A stretch of 64,000 nt of DNA from Spinacia oleracea (GCF_020520425.1 NC_079487.1:62798398-62862397); one strand, 5' to 3'. Positions 1 to 12,258 are shown, counted from the first letter of the stretch. Notes: a model not told the origin generated them from the sequence alone. Made by a program: numbers and translations.

Positions 1-824
1 CAAAGTAATACCTGCGCAACAGCTAGTTTCACTTCGCATCAAGGGCAAGCTAGAAATAAAGATTTGCACTCAATGCCACAGATATAAAGCATCAAAATTT
101 AAAGAACTAACCCCAAAAAAGCACCCCATCACCATCCCAACAGAAATTAAGCATATGCAAGCAGAATCAAATTTCAATGTCCCCCAACTCCTCAATTGAC
201 CTAGTAGGTCGAAAATCAAAACAAAACGAACACAATTTCATTCCCCCTAACCCTAATTTCCCAAACTTGATGACATTCTAGGGTTTGCGAAAATGAAAAT
301 AAAAATTATGTCAAAATTAAAGGTCGAGAAGATCACCTGAGCAAAACACACCACCCCCGCAACACGAAACCCTTAGATTACAAAATCTATGTCGCAAAAC
401 AGCAATTGAAATTTGAAATCCTTTGCCATAATTTCCGAAACTAGGGTTTTTTTAGGGCTTGTAAAACGAAACTAAAAAAAACAATTACTTGTTATGGCGA
501 GGAGAGTGACGGCCGAGCAAGCACCAGACTCCCACGACGGGGGAGGACACCGAGGAGAGGAGAGTTTTCAGCGACTGAAAAGTCATGGTTCAGCCACCGG
601 CGAGGACATCGACGCGACGGGGGAGATGAGGCAAGACCACACACCCACCGGCGAGGACAGCGACGCAGGGCCGAGGAAGGGCTGAGTTCGACGGCGAAGC
701 AGGGCCGAGTAAGGGTTCGACGGCGAAAAGGTTCCACAATGCTTGGAGAGTTGGAGTTGAGCGCGGGGAATGAACTTCTAAAATTTTGAAATATTAGAAT
801 TAAGTATTCACGAAATACGGAGTC
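1..824. other. Unassigned sequence left of a CACTA terminus
   Basis: I recognise no gene here. The first 480 bases are AT-rich. Positions about 490-760 are GC-rich and hold imperfect internal repetition (units around 'ccggcgaggacag' and 'cgacggcga'), which gives short open frames on both strands that look like composition artefacts. Because the segment runs directly into a CACTA right end, it may be internal or subterminal DNA of a larger CACTA element whose left end and transposase lie outside the window. That is inference; no transposase motif was seen. Confidence 0.3.
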
Positions 825-1080
825 ATATTATTGCAGCAACATATTTTGAAACGCGGACCTGTTGCAGGGTACAATAGCAAGTACGCTGCAACAGTGTCTG
901 GATATTGCTGCGGGCTTTAATTTTGTACGCTGCAATAAACAATTTCGCAGCGAACAATAAAAATTTACGTTGTGACAACCCTTTACAGGGTTTGACCCGC
1001 GTTGACCGACTGGTTGTTGCAGGGTATTAATACATGTACGCTGCAACAAGGGGGCTGCAACAGGGTTTTTTCTACTAGTG
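825..1080. mobile_element. CACTA (En/Spm-type) transposon terminus with subterminal repeats
   Basis: The segment ends in TTTTTTCTACTAGTG, the inverted form of a CACTAG...AAAAAA terminus. Inside it are repeated copies of GTACGCTGCAA and TTGCAGGGTA, typical of the subterminal repeats bound by CACTA transposases. Its last ~90 bases closely match the end of the complete 159-bp mini-CACTA at 21952-22110, including the stretch around ACCCGCGTTGACCGA. No matching CACTAGT left end occurs upstream, so the element is truncated or extends beyond the window. Copia integrase sequence begins immediately after 1080, so the element was inserted into that copia element. Confidence 0.75.
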
Positions 1081-3373
1081 CATGTCCAAATCTCCTGTGC
1101 CATAGTAGAGAATCTTCTTCAAAGGCACTGAGGCAGGTTAAATTGTTCCTGGGAACTGTATTGAGATCCACTGAATATGTGTTCCCTTTACGAGTTCCTT
1201 CCAAGATAACCTTCCCAGTGTTATTATTAATGATTTGACAATTTTCAGAAGTAAAACTTACAGAGTTTCCTTTGTCACAAAATTGAGAAATACTTAGTAG
1301 ACTGTGCATTAAACCCTCGACTAAAAATACATTTTTAATGGCATAGAAACTTGACCTTCCAACTTTTCCAATTCCAACAATTTCTCCTTTCATGTTGTCT
1401 CCAAAGGTCACAGTTCCTCCATTGTAGGCTTCTAGTGAGAGGAATTTAGATTTGTCTCCTGTCATCTGTTTGGAACACCCGCTGTCGAGATACCACGAGC
1501 TGTTCCTCTTCACTAGAACCTGTAAAGAAATCAAAGGTTAGTTACAGGAACTCGGGTTTCCTCGAGTTCCTTTTCAACTACAATATCTGACTTCTTAACC
1601 CACTTTTTCTTTACATAATCTATGTTTTTTTGATCTAGTTCCTTCATTTTAGAGCATTCAGTGCTTACATGATTTCCACTCCCACATGAAAAACAGAATT
1701 TTACACTTGGGAGTTCCACATACTTTTTCTTATGACTGGTTTTGTGATTGTAACCTAAACCTTCTGTTCTCTTGGATTAAGCATTCTCAATCCACTTGGG
1801 GGGAACTTTAGGTGGTTGTTTCTGTGCCCTAGCCATGGCCAGTTCCCTCTCTAGTTTCTCTTTCTGTTCCTTTGTGGTGATCAGATCTTTGTTCAATCTT
1901 TCTAAGTCGATGTTAAAAACTCCCATGTTAATCTCCAAGGATTTTGTAGGATCTAAACTTAGGTTAAACATCTTATATTGACTGAGTTGCACTTGTAGAA
2001 GTATGTTCTCATTTCTAATTTTCTCAAAAGACTCATTAATAGAGGTATTTCTATCTAGCAATTCAAAGAACCTGCCTTGAACATCAGATCTAATGTTGTT
2101 CAGATAATTTATGTGATCTTTACTGAGTTCCAAGGCTCTATCACTTTGTGCTTTTAACATACTTAGATTTTTGTAATCATCTAGAGTTTCTAGCAATAGT
2201 TCAATTAGTTTTGACTTTGAGAGACACTGAAGAGTGGAGGAACTTACTTCTTCTGATGGAACTGGTTCAGTTCCATCTGTTCTTGCCATAAGGCAAAGAT
2301 TTTCAGTTTCTTCATTTGGTTGTTCCTCATCATCTTCTGAATCAGTTTCTTCGCCCCATGCAGCTATCATAGCCTTTTTAAAGTTAATCTTGTTGAAGGT
2401 GGATTTATTGTAGCATTCCTTGACCTGTTCCTTTTCTTTTGTCGTTTTTCCACTGAGGGCACTCACGAATTTGGTGATCAGTTTCTCCACATTTGAAGCA
2501 ACCTTGCTCAGTTTTGGAACTGACAGTTTTCCTTGCAAAGTTCCTTCCTTTCTGGTTGCCAGGTTTGAAGTTCCTGTAGAGCTTTCTCATTCTTCTGACA
2601 AGCATAGCAGCCTCTTCTTCATCTGGTTCAGAATCATCGAGTTCCTCAGCTTTTAGAGCAAGCCCTCGGTTTCTGGAGCTCTCAGGGACAGCAGCTCCAA
2701 GGTGCAGTTCATGAGTCATCAAGGAACCAGCAAGTTGTTCAATGTTGAATTTTGTAAAATCCTTGGTCTCAAACAGTGCTGTGACCTTTGTTCTCCAACG
2801 ATCATCTTGAGGCATGCTCCTTAGTATTTTTCTTACTTGTTCATCCGTGGGAATGATTCTACCAAGGGAAACTAATTCATTTGTTATGTTAGTAAATCGA
2901 GTAAACATCTCTTGAATAGTTTCTTTTGGAAGCATTTCAAATCTCTCATATTTAGACATTAACAGATCAATTTTGGAACGTTTAACTTCGTTAGTTCCTT
3001 CGTGGGTTACTTGTAGTAATTCCCAAATTTGTTTTGCGTTCTTGCACCCCATGACCCTACTGTGTTCATGGGGTCCAAGTCCACAATGCAAGATTTTAAC
3101 TGCCATAGCATTCATCTCATATTTATCAAAATCTTCTTTAGAGAATTCAGACATTGGTTTAGGAACTATCTCGTTTTCTGCATTGGTCTTTGTTACCTCG
3201 AAGTCTCCAACTTCAATCACACGCCAAACTTGGTAATTTTCCGCTTTGATGAATATCTCCATTCTGTTCTTCCAGTATGAGTAGAATTTGCCATTGAACA
3301 TAGGTGGCCTTTGCGTGGAGTAGCCTTCTTCCAGTTTCTCTTGTGTATTCATACTATCAGGAACTAGACTCAA
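1081..3373 (-). pseudogene. Broken gag-protease-(integrase) polyprotein of SIRE-like copia
   Basis: The gag begins at the ATG ending at 3373 and carries a UBN2-type gag domain (WKNRMEIFIKAE, then the WELLQVTHEG region) and a CCHC zinc knuckle (CFKCGETDHQIREC). The frame shifts near 2440 and continues into an acidic, coiled-coil-like segment to about 1777, where there is an in-frame stop. A second zinc knuckle (CFSCGSGNHVSTEC) lies near 1680. After another break come the aspartic protease motif LDSGCSKQMTG (near 1480) and the pre-integrase motif LLWHRRFGH (near 1100). The CACTA terminus then ends the frame. The element cannot make its own polyprotein. A copia family assignment is secure. Confidence 0.85.
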
Positions 3374-3403
3374 ACAGGGGTTCCTGTGTTTTTATTGAGT
3401 ACT

Positions 3404-3416
3404 GGCTCTGATACCA
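3404..3416 (-). other. Primer-binding site, initiator-Met tRNA type
   Basis: The minus strand reads TGGTATCAGAGCC two bases inside the LTR end. This matches the 3' end of plant initiator methionine tRNA, the usual primer for copia reverse transcription. It fixes the orientation of the element. Confidence 0.85.
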
Positions 3417-3418
3417 AT

Positions 3419-4624
3419 TGATAGTTTAATAGGAACACGCACAAGAGGGGGGGTAAATTGTGTTTGGAACTTTAGTGAGTTTCTTTTAACTTTAAAGCAA
3501 TTAAAGGAACTGAAAAACACAGAAACAAAAGTTACTCAATTTGAGGAAACTTCTTGACACTAATCAAGAAGAGAAAACCTCAAAACTCTTTTATATTAAG
3601 ATAATTCCTCAATTACAATAATATAACAACTTGAGTTCCTCTCTAACTCAAGTTTCTCACAGTAATCAACTCTGACTACCCTCTCTTTTGTTTCTCTCTT
3701 TTCTCGACTTTAACTCAAAGTCTTTACAAGATTACTCAATCTACTCTCACTCAGTTTACAATTTGTTTTCAAGGCTCTAGATAATAATAAAGCTTTTTAG
3801 ATATTTATGGAACTTAGGAACTCGAATTTTGCTAGGACACAAATCAATTTTATAAACTCTTTTGAAAGCGTTTGATAGATAAGAAAGCTAGTAGAATATT
3901 TGTGTGTTTTTCTCAGAAAACAGACGACCCTTTTTATAGAGATAATCCTTAGGGTTAGTTCCCTTCAAATCTCAACTGTTCACACAACTACACTACTTGG
4001 TCTCCAAGATCCATAACTTGTGGATCAAGGGAAGACCACTTCCCTGAAAACTTTCCAAGAGAAAATCGTGGTTTAGACTTTGTCAACCACTAAAAGATTT
4101 GCGAAAAATACTTAACAAAATAAATCAGATTTTAGGAGAAGTTTTAGGGAAAGTAAAACTGTTTTGACTAGAAAGATAAAAACAGATTTTATTAAAGCAA
4201 ATTTTATTTATGTAATTTTCCTTAAAACTTGCTACTAAATATTTTGATAAAATCTTAATAAATATTTAATTAAATATCCTATAGTTCCATAACTTATCTT
4301 ATAGCTATTATTATTTTACACAAAATCTAAGAGTATTTAACTACCTAGCTTCGTGTTTTTACTGGAGCTACCACTCAGCACCTGCAATGGTTCCTACTCT
4401 GGAACAGGTGAGTTCCTCCAAAGGGACAAAGACACTCATCATATGGAAACTTCACCCTTCTGTGCATTTGTTGTTACTCTGATGTGTGTAAGTTTATAGT
4501 TCTTAGCTTTGCGCATTCCACCTCAGGAACATCAGCAGCCATCTCAAGTTCCTCTCTGGAACAGGAACACTTTACTTGTAGACACAACAGAAACTTTAAT
4601 CAGGAAGTTTGCTATTTGTCATCA
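3419..4624 (-). repeat. 5' LTR of the SIRE-like copia element
   Basis: On the minus strand the LTR ends CTATCA at 3419, two bases before the primer-binding site. I place the outer end at 4624 (minus-strand TGATGACAAATAG) because LINE coding sequence resumes just beyond it. The inner boundary is firm. The outer one is inferred, since the second LTR is not in the window. Confidence 0.6.
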
Positions 4625-6574
4625 ACCAAAATCAGGGTCAACAAGGTTTTTTGTGGAAGAAGAAAGGAAGAACAAACATATGCTGGTAAAGCTTCTAGAT
4701 TACTTTGGATGAGGATAGCCCTTCCCGCCTTGGAGAGGTAATGTTCATGCCATGAATTAATTCTGGTTTCATTCTTAAGCATTATATTGTTGTAATCAGC
4801 TTTTGTGGGTTTATAAGATGAGAAATAGGCACCCCGATATCTACCTAGAGACATAGATTTTGTCATAACAAAGGTACTTGCTATATTGTCTCGTCAATGA
4901 TTTTGAATCTGTTTGGAGAAAACAATTGCAGACTTATGGAAATTGACTCATTGTCCAGAGAGAGTGTAAAATTCGTTGATAATTGTTTTTAGCATGTTAC
5001 AGGCAGAGGAAGTAGCTTTGACGATAACTAAGCTGTCATCTGCAAAAAGTAGACATGGAACTTTTCGGGGGCTAAGCGAATGCTATGCCTTTTCTTGGGT
5101 TTGTACTATTTATAGTTAGCATAATTATAAATACTTCGATACACAAAAGGAAGAGGTAAGGAGATAAAGGGTCCCCTTGACGAATACCTCTAGAAGGGGT
5201 GAAATGTTCTGTAGTTGAACCATTTATTTTGAGCGAGTAGGAGACTGTAGTAACACATGCTTTGACCCATTGGATCCATTGGTCGGGAAAACCAAAGGCA
5301 GATAGGGTGGCCCAAAGAAAATCCCATTATATCCTATCATATGCTTTTTCCATGTCTAATTTGAGAGCACACCATCCAATTTTAGATTTAGATTTTTGAA
5401 AGGTGTTGAGAACTTCTTGGACTATTAGTAGATTATCGTGGATGGAGCGTTCGGGAGTGAAAGCATTTTGGAAAGGGATAATGCTCTTGGAGAATAGGAC
5501 GTAGTCTATTAACCAGGAGTTTCGATATTGCCTTGTAAAGAGTATTGCAAAGACTTATTTGGCCTGAAATGGTTTGGGTTTTCCAGATTATCATTTTTTG
5601 GTATTAAAGCTATGATTGTGTGATTAAGAGCATGTTGAAGTTTCCCGTGATAGAAGAAACTGTTAATTGATGTGGTCATTTCTTGACCAACTATATGCCA
5701 ATAGGCTTGGAAAAATTTAGGGCCAAACCCGTCTGAGCCAAGGGATTTGAGTGGGTTCATATCAAAGAAAGCATCTTTAATTTCTTCATCAGTGAAAGGA
5801 AGAAGAATAGTATCCTCATCTTGTTGAGACACAAAGGTTGGGAGGAAAGAAAAATCAATATTCCTCTCTGGGGGTGTGGAAGAAGTGAAGCGAGTTTTAA
5901 AGGCATCAAGTAAAGAGTTAGACACTGATAATGGGTCAGTGTCCCATTGACCTATGTCATTTTGAAGCCTATAGATGGTGTTTCTTACACATTGATTTTT
6001 GACTTTTTGATGAAAAAAATGGGTGTTTCTATCTCCTTGCATAAGCCATTCTTTTTTATAAAATTTCTTCCAGCTATTTTGTCCAAAAAGAAGTAATTTT
6101 TCTCTTTGCTTTACCATACGAAGCAAATGTCATCGAAATGGATTATAGGGTTGATCGAGAAGTTTTGTTTGGAGTTCGTGGATTTTTTCCATATTACTCC
6201 GTAGTTTAAAATTGTTGTTGCCATATTTGCTTCTAGCCCATTCACGAAGTTTTTCCTTAATAGTGGAAAGCTTTTCTCTAATTCTAAAGAAGCGAAAACC
6301 TGGTCTTCTAGTATTCCAAAGTTTCTTAACGATTGCACGAGAATCGTTATCAAGCGTCAAAAGATTTTGAAATCTATAAAGAGGATTTTGATGAATTGAG
6401 GGAGTTTTGGTGTCGAAGAAAACCGGAGCGTGGTCCGATATTGAAAAGATGCCTTAGGTTATAAGTTCAGATATTGAATAGAATATCTGGTTTGAAATGA
6501 TGTTTTAGCATTACAAGTTCAGCTATAGCTTGGTCACGTTTACCACCATGAATATTCCATGAACAGACTTTCAT
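4625..6574 (-). pseudogene. L1-type LINE ORF2 relic (endonuclease deleted, RT broken)
   Basis: On the minus strand the frame opens at 6574 with MKVCSWNIHGG, the start of an APE-type endonuclease. It then jumps at about 6465-6450 straight to SDHAPVFF, the conserved C-terminal SDH box, so most of the endonuclease is deleted. Further on are the linker (WLMQGDRNTHFFHQ), RT motifs (PLKSLGSDGFGPKFFQ near 5730; GDPLSPYLFLLCIEVF near 5140), the catalytic FADD box (about 5030-5045) and the C-terminal SWHEHYLSKAGRAILIQS region near 4745. Several frameshifts and stops separate these blocks. The 3' end is cut at 4625, where the copia LTR was inserted. Non-functional; LINE identity is secure. Confidence 0.88.
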
Positions 6575-8403
6575 TTAAAAAGTGTGAATATTAGGAATGT
6601 GCAAGCATGTCTATTGATCTGATTTGCTTCTAAGATGTTATGCATGTTGTCCGTGAAAAGACTAGACAAACTTAACAAGGTGAATTTATAAACCCGGTTA
6701 CGATAAGGATTGAAATCCTCGGGTAATTCATAAGCGGGATATTGAAATCCGGTTCGGAGAAGGACAAAAGTCCTTAAACAATTCAAGGGCGGAATTAAAA
6801 TTCCATTTTCGGCACAAATTAAAAATCCCGTGTCGTAAAAACACACAGTTCGTATTATAAAACCAGAAAGGAAAGTAACAGAGCAAATAAAAGTCCTAGT
6901 TAGCAAAAAAACAGTGCGGATTTATAAATCCGGTTCCAATAAGGATTGAAATCCTTAAGCAATTCATATGCGGATATTGAAATCCGATTCCAAGAAGGAC
7001 AAAAGTCCTTAGACAATTCACAAGCAGATTCCAAGATCTGGTTCCGTAATAAAATAAAAATCTTGTATCGAAAAAAAGTCCAGTCTAGTTCATAGTTACA
7101 TAACCAACAAAGATTGAAAAACGAATTACATCCAAAATTATAAAACGTCGTAATTGTTCGCATCTGCAACTCCTTGTGATCAATAAAGTGTTGTTTGGTA
7201 GGAAAGTTGCAATTACAATAACCTTTAAAAGCAGATATTGAGATCCGGTTCCAATAAGAAATTAGAGAGGTTATCAAAACCCAAATATGACCTTGTCCCA
7301 CAAAAAACAAGTAATGAGCTAACGAGGATATCATGGTATTGTAGTAAGTGCATGTGAGATTAATAGTCCAGCAAACTACAATAGCAGATAACAACCTTGG
7401 GTTAGAACCCCAAGAACCAAATTTATGATCATTATGTATTCCAAATAGAAAAGGAATACGACACCAACAACAGTTAAAACTAATAAAAAGAGTATGAGGG
7501 GTCAATATAAGACCATAGACATCTAATATGAATGCCTTGGGGGAGATCATGAAATTGGAGCTGGTACAAGTGATATGCATAGCTAAGCATTGGGTACCCA
7601 GTAACAACCACCTTAAAACACAATCCCAACCGCCCAATTTACTATCATTATAAAATTCAAAGGGAAAAGAACAGTATTGAGCTTGAAACTCATGAGTCAT
7701 ATTGCACAGTAAGATCAACCTAAATGGGAGAACAAGGATAATTCTCCAAAGTAAGCAAAAGACATAGTGGTGCAGGCATGAGTAACTATGGTCAAAACAG
7801 ATCATACACATACATATAGTGATAGAGGATAAAATTCTAAGAGAGATGAATCCAAACACACATTCTATATCACTCTTAAACAATCTTGAGTCAATTTCCC
7901 TACAATTCATAAAACCAACATAGAAATGGACCTCCCAATAATCCAAAAAATCAACACAAATTGAAACTAAAACACGGCAAGAAAGGGTCTTGGGCATCCT
8001 TGTAAAACAAGTAGTAAAGCTACCTAACCCATTAAACCCAACTAAACAATTGAACTTGTATAACATGGTATAAGTTGTGAAAAAAATACAATATAACAAT
8101 GAAATCGCATAAACCAAAGTGTAACCTGATAACATATACTAATAGGCTAGTCACAAGAAATAAAGGACTATAAATCCATTGTAACCCTCTACAATCAGGG
8201 GAGGAGCTAGTGACATGAGCGTACAAAAACCAGATAAACCAATACATGTCATGAAAAACATAAAACGCAGCTGGGGCAAACCAATTTGTAATAACACAAA
8301 TCTTACTCAGAACATGATTGAAATCAATAACGATATTCCGTAAGAGTAAGAACATAAGAAAAAATACTCTCACCTTCTTTAAAAGGGGAAAAAGAAAACT
8401 TAC
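6575..8403 (-). other. Region upstream of LINE ORF2, no credible gene
   Basis: A 411-codon minus-strand open frame covers 6900-8135, but its translation is a Cys/Phe/Ile-rich mixture with no recognisable domain, and I regard it as chance. The only clear structure is an imperfect direct repeat at 6684-7040 made of short hairpins. The segment lies between an exon-like open frame ending in a splice-donor-like site (8402-8403) and the LINE ORF2 start. It could therefore be LINE 5' DNA or an old intron. Confidence 0.4.
6684..7040. repeat. Imperfect direct repeat built of short hairpins
   Basis: Two copies (about 6684-6803 and 6917-7040) share the order: rTTATAAAyCCGGTT, AAGGATTGAAATCCT(T), attcat, GCGGrATATTGAAATCC, AAGGACAAAAGTCCTT, AATTCA. 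Each of the middle units is a small inverted repeat with an A-rich loop. A third partial unit lies near 7227-7255. Confidence 0.7.
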
Positions 8404-8975
8404 CTGGAAATTGCAATAAGGAAGAGACACAAGATCTGGACTTTATAGCATCCACTTTTGCCGAAGACGATATCAAAAGGAGAACCCAAACCAAGAAAAG
8501 GATTTTGATATCTTATAGGAACATCGTCTTCACAACTGATGAAAGCATTCTTAGCATTTAAGCTCCCTCCTCGTTCGCCAACAACATCTTCATTTTTTCG
8601 GATATCTTGCTCAAACCAGAGGTCAATTGAAATCTTGGCGATTTTTGGATTAGCCGATCCAAAACTTGATATGATTTCGGCAACAATTAATCCACAATAA
8701 TCAAGATCCTCAAACTTGGGGATTTCAGTTAAAAAACAAGAAGAAAACCCATATGAGATGGGTGGAGAAAACGGTTGAAATGATCTAAAAGGGGTGAGAT
8801 TGGGCTGAATTTATGAAGAACAATGACAGATTAGGTCCTTGAATGGCAAGGCAAAGAGCTCAAGAGGAGGAGAATCATGGTTATGGATACAAGTAGTAGG
8901 CGGCGCCGAGTTCTTTGGCCTCTTAGGTTTCTTTTTCCTCCTAGGTTTCTTTCTCTCTCTAAGTTTCTCTCTCAT
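8404..8975 (-). pseudogene. Exon-like open frame with one stop, unknown product
   Basis: From the ATG at 8975 the minus strand gives a basic N-terminus (REKLRERKKPRRKKKPKRPK), then PPLELFALPFKDL and a TAA at 8813-8811. The same frame then stays open for 135 more codons (including DLWFEQDIRKNEDVVGERGG) to 8404, where CAG|GTAAGT forms a consensus 5' splice site. I do not recognise the protein. It may be a degenerate LINE ORF1 or 5' region, since it lies upstream of the LINE in the same orientation, or a captured host exon. The stop argues against a functional gene. Confidence 0.3.
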
Positions 8976-9841
8976 CTGGTATCGTATTGGGTTGACAAAC
9001 TGACCCTACTTAAATCATCAACTCAAATCTAATCTAATCTAATATATATATATAAAGGAGGCATTTTTGCTGAAATATTAGAGCGCCACGTAGGATTCCT
9101 AATGGTTTCGGCCAATGAAAAATAAGATATCTAATTTATTTTTAAATTAAAAAAAACTGAATACCACGTAGATAATTAAGTAGGTGCCACCTGGATATAT
9201 TTAAATACAAACAAAATAGGAATTTTTAAGAGTTTTTAAAGTGCCACGTAAACAACGAATGAACCTCTACAACATACAATCGTCAAATAACAGGGAAACC
9301 CAACTAATTTTACCAGCATTAATCAAATAACAAAACCTGATCAACTACAAACTTCCCTACTATATTACGAAAATCAGACCTCAATCACATGCAATATCAT
9401 CAACAATTCCACCAAATTACCAGATGGCATCAAATCAAGTCGAAAATTGTATCAAAAATTAGCAATTCCCGTCTCACAACCAACAAAATCAAAAACTCTT
9501 AATTGTGATTTAAAATAAATATTAAATAACATAAAAATAAAAAAATTACTTAGAGATAATTTATTCTGTTATTAGACAGATGAGTCCAACTAACAAAAAG
9601 ATAAGAATTTGCAAATAAACAAAAGATAGAATTTGCAAAAAAATTAAAGATAAAAAATTACAAAATTTCAATAATTGTTTTTTTTTATTTTATTTTTATA
9701 ATCTATATATAAACCAATGAATACTAATTATTAATTGTCACATGTCAATCATACCTCCCCAACTTTGTGTTTATTTTTTCTTTATATTTCATGTTTTGTT
9801 GAATGAATTTGTTTTGTTCAAACTAAGTTAGAGTTAATATA

Positions 9842-10265
9842 ACGCTCATTTGTCCATATAGTTAATAATTAATTGTTCATTGTGTAGGGTATTATGTTCG
9901 TTGATTAGGAGTCGTGGCTATAGACTTAAAGCGGGAGGTGATATTTGCTACGCTTTTAGAAGAATGTGTGGCATGTTGTAACCAATTATGCTTTTTTTTT
10001 TTTTTAACAGGTTTAAATTTTAAACTAAGTATTTATTTTCATTCCTTATTAATTAATTATGTACACAATGAGTCATATAACGTTTATGTGTCCATAGTTA
10101 ATGATAATTGTTCATTGTGTAGGATATTATGTTTGTCGATTAGGAGTGATGACTAACTAGAAGAATGTGTAGCCTATTTTAACCAATTATGCTTTTTTTA
10201 ACATGTTTAAACTTTCAGTATTTTGTCCATTCCTTATTAATTAATTATGTACATGATTCTCCATA
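9842..10265. repeat. Tandem duplication of ~200-bp unit
   Basis: Two adjacent diverged copies (about 9842-10078 and 10079-10265) share, in order, TTGTTCATTGTGTAGG, ATTAGGAGT, AGAAGAATGTGT, AACCAATTATGC, a T-run and CATTCCTTATTAATTAATTA. No coding sense is visible. Confidence 0.75.
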
Positions 10266-11248
10266 TAAGCAGACTTTAGATTCGTAAGAAATTATCATAC
10301 TCTTCGTTTACTATGTAGTATAGTATATAGTATGTGTAAATATTTTAGTTATTAAACAAATTTTAGTGTTGTTTAACATCTAGGCTTAACTTATATGAGT
10401 ACGGAGTAGTCTTTTAAATCATGAGAACTCAACTCAATGTAACAAAATATTCTATTATTTTTTACCAAATCCTGTGAATCAAATTTTTGCTAGGTGTGAT
10501 AAACTTTATATTTATCTTTGCAAACGTAAGTAGGAAAAAAATTTATACAAATTAAAGGAAGATAAAAAATTTCTCGAACAAATAAATTGGTAGTTTGATC
10601 TTCGTCAAAAAAAAAATGCTAGCTTGACCATGCATTGAAAAAATTTATCCGGAGTACTTATTGTTGTTGATTACAGAGTATATAAAAAAGAATCTATATC
10701 CTGTATTATTTGAATTTGATTATTTCTAAATACAAACCTTATAATAAAATAATACTGGGCTTCAAACAAGCCAACAAGAAAACCGGACTGCAATAATAAA
10801 ATAAAAATAATAATTAAATTAACCCGCCACATAGGATTACTAATGGTTTCGGCCAATGAAAAATAAGATTTCTAATTTATTTTTGAATTACAAAAATCGA
10901 TTGCCACGTAGATAATTAATTAGATGCCACGTAGATATTTTAATTAATTAATTACTAATATATACAACTCCATCTAAAATCAAACACTATAATAATTAAA
11001 AAATAAATCTAAAATAAAATTCATCCAAAATCAACCACTAATCTAAAATAAAATAAATAAAATTCAATTTAAAATCAAACATTAATCCAATAGGCATATT
11101 TACTGAATTATTATAGCGCCACGTAGGATTACTAATGGTTTCGGCCAATGAAAAATAAGATTTCTTCTTTATTTTTGAATTAAAAAAATCGATTGCCATG
11201 TAGATAATTAATTGGTGTCACGTAGATATTTTAATTAATTATTTACTA

Positions 11249-11506
11249 ATCCCTCCGTTCCATAATGTTTTTCACTTTTTCATTATGCGTTGTCTTCAAT
11301 GCACTACTTTGACCATTAATAATTTTAATTTCGTATTAGTAAAAATTATACAAAATTAATATTTAGAAAATTTATATTGAAACGAATCCATTGATATCCC
11401 ACAAGTTAACATTTATATTCTTAATCATACTATTAATTACAGTAAAAGTTTTTAAACTTTTACCATATGAATAGTAAACATGAGGTACATTATGGAACAT
11501 AGGGAG
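11249..11506. mobile_element. Stowaway-like MITE
   Basis: The ends are inverted repeats (CCCTCCGTTCCATAATG at the left; CATTATGGAACATAGGG at the right) flanked by TA on both sides. Related Helitron modules nearby run from AATTAATTATT into AATATATACAACTCC without this insert, giving an empty-site comparison. It is short and has no coding capacity. Confidence 0.8.
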
Positions 11507-12231
11507 TAATATATACAACTCCATCTAAGGAGGCATATTTGCTGAAAGATTAGAGCGCTACCTAGGATTACTAATGGTTTCGGCCAATGACAAATAAGAT
11601 TTCTAATTTCTTTTTGAATTAAAAAAATCAAGTGCCACGTAGATAATTAATTAGGTGCCATATAGATATTTTAATTAATTAATTATTAATATATACAACT
11701 CCATCGAAAATCAAACACTATAATAATTAAAAAATAATCGATTGCCACATGGATAATTAATTAGATGCCACGTAGATATTTTAATTAATTAATTATTAAT
11801 ATATACAACTCCATCTAAAATCAAACAGTCTAATAATTAAAAAATAAATATATAATAAAATTCATCCAAAATCAAACAATAATCTAAAATAAAATAAATA
11901 AAATCCAATTTAAAATCAAACATTAATCCAATATTAGAGCGCCACGTAGAAAAATATAATGGTTTCGGCCAATGAAAAATAAGATTTCAAAATTAATTTT
12001 GAATTAAAAAAGTCGAGTGCCACGTAAAGAAATGATTAAGTGTCACGTAGATATTTTTTATTAATTAATTATTAATATTACGCATATACAATTTCATCCA
12101 AAACAAACACTCTCATAATAAAATAAAAATCTAAAATAAAATTCAATGCAAAATCAAAAACTAATATAATCTAATATATAAAAGTAGTATATACATAGGA
12201 TTTTTATTTAAACATAACAATTTAATAGAAT

Positions 12232-12246
12232 CCGTGCATCGCACGG
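12232..12246 (+). terminator. Helitron 3'-terminal hairpin, copy 1
   Basis: CCGTGC and GCACGG form a 6-bp stem around ATC, eight bases before the terminal CTAG. This is the rolling-circle termination signal of a Helitron, not a transcription terminator. Confidence 0.8.
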
Positions 12247-12258
12247 GGTAAAATCTAG

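Larger units (their letters stand above)
1081..4624 (-). mobile_element. SIRE/Maximus-like Ty1-copia element, 5' part only
   Basis: On the minus strand the order is LTR (3419-4624), primer-binding site, gag, two zinc knuckles, protease and pre-integrase domain. Everything downstream of the pre-integrase domain is missing because the CACTA terminus abuts at 1080. The large gag, with an acidic Asp/Glu-rich stretch after an 'AMIAAW' motif followed by a coiled-coil-like region, is characteristic of the SIRE/Maximus group. The far end of the element and its TSD partner are outside the window. Confidence 0.8.
9028..12258 (+). mobile_element. Helitron (non-autonomous, composite), copy 1
   Basis: The 3' terminus is diagnostic: a short hairpin CCGTGC-ATC-GCACGG at 12232-12246, an 8-base spacer and CTAG at 12255-12258, followed by T. 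The proposed 5' end is TCTAATCTAATC at 9028, preceded by A. That fits insertion between A and T with no TSD, as Helitrons do. No Rep/helicase coding was found. The interior is AT-rich and contains several copies of a module (GCGCCACGTAGGATTACTAA, CGGCCAATGAAAAATAAG, TGCCACGTAGATA) starting near 9085, 10825, 11115, 11555 and 11940. It is therefore probably a mosaic of several truncated related Helitrons. The 3' end is firm; the 5' end is less so. Confidence 0.7.

Noticed and set aside
6900..8135. 411-codon minus-strand open frame rich in Cys, Phe and Ile
   Set aside because: No domain, signal or repeat logic; the sequence between a splice-donor-like site and LINE ORF2 is AT-rich and the composition explains the frame.
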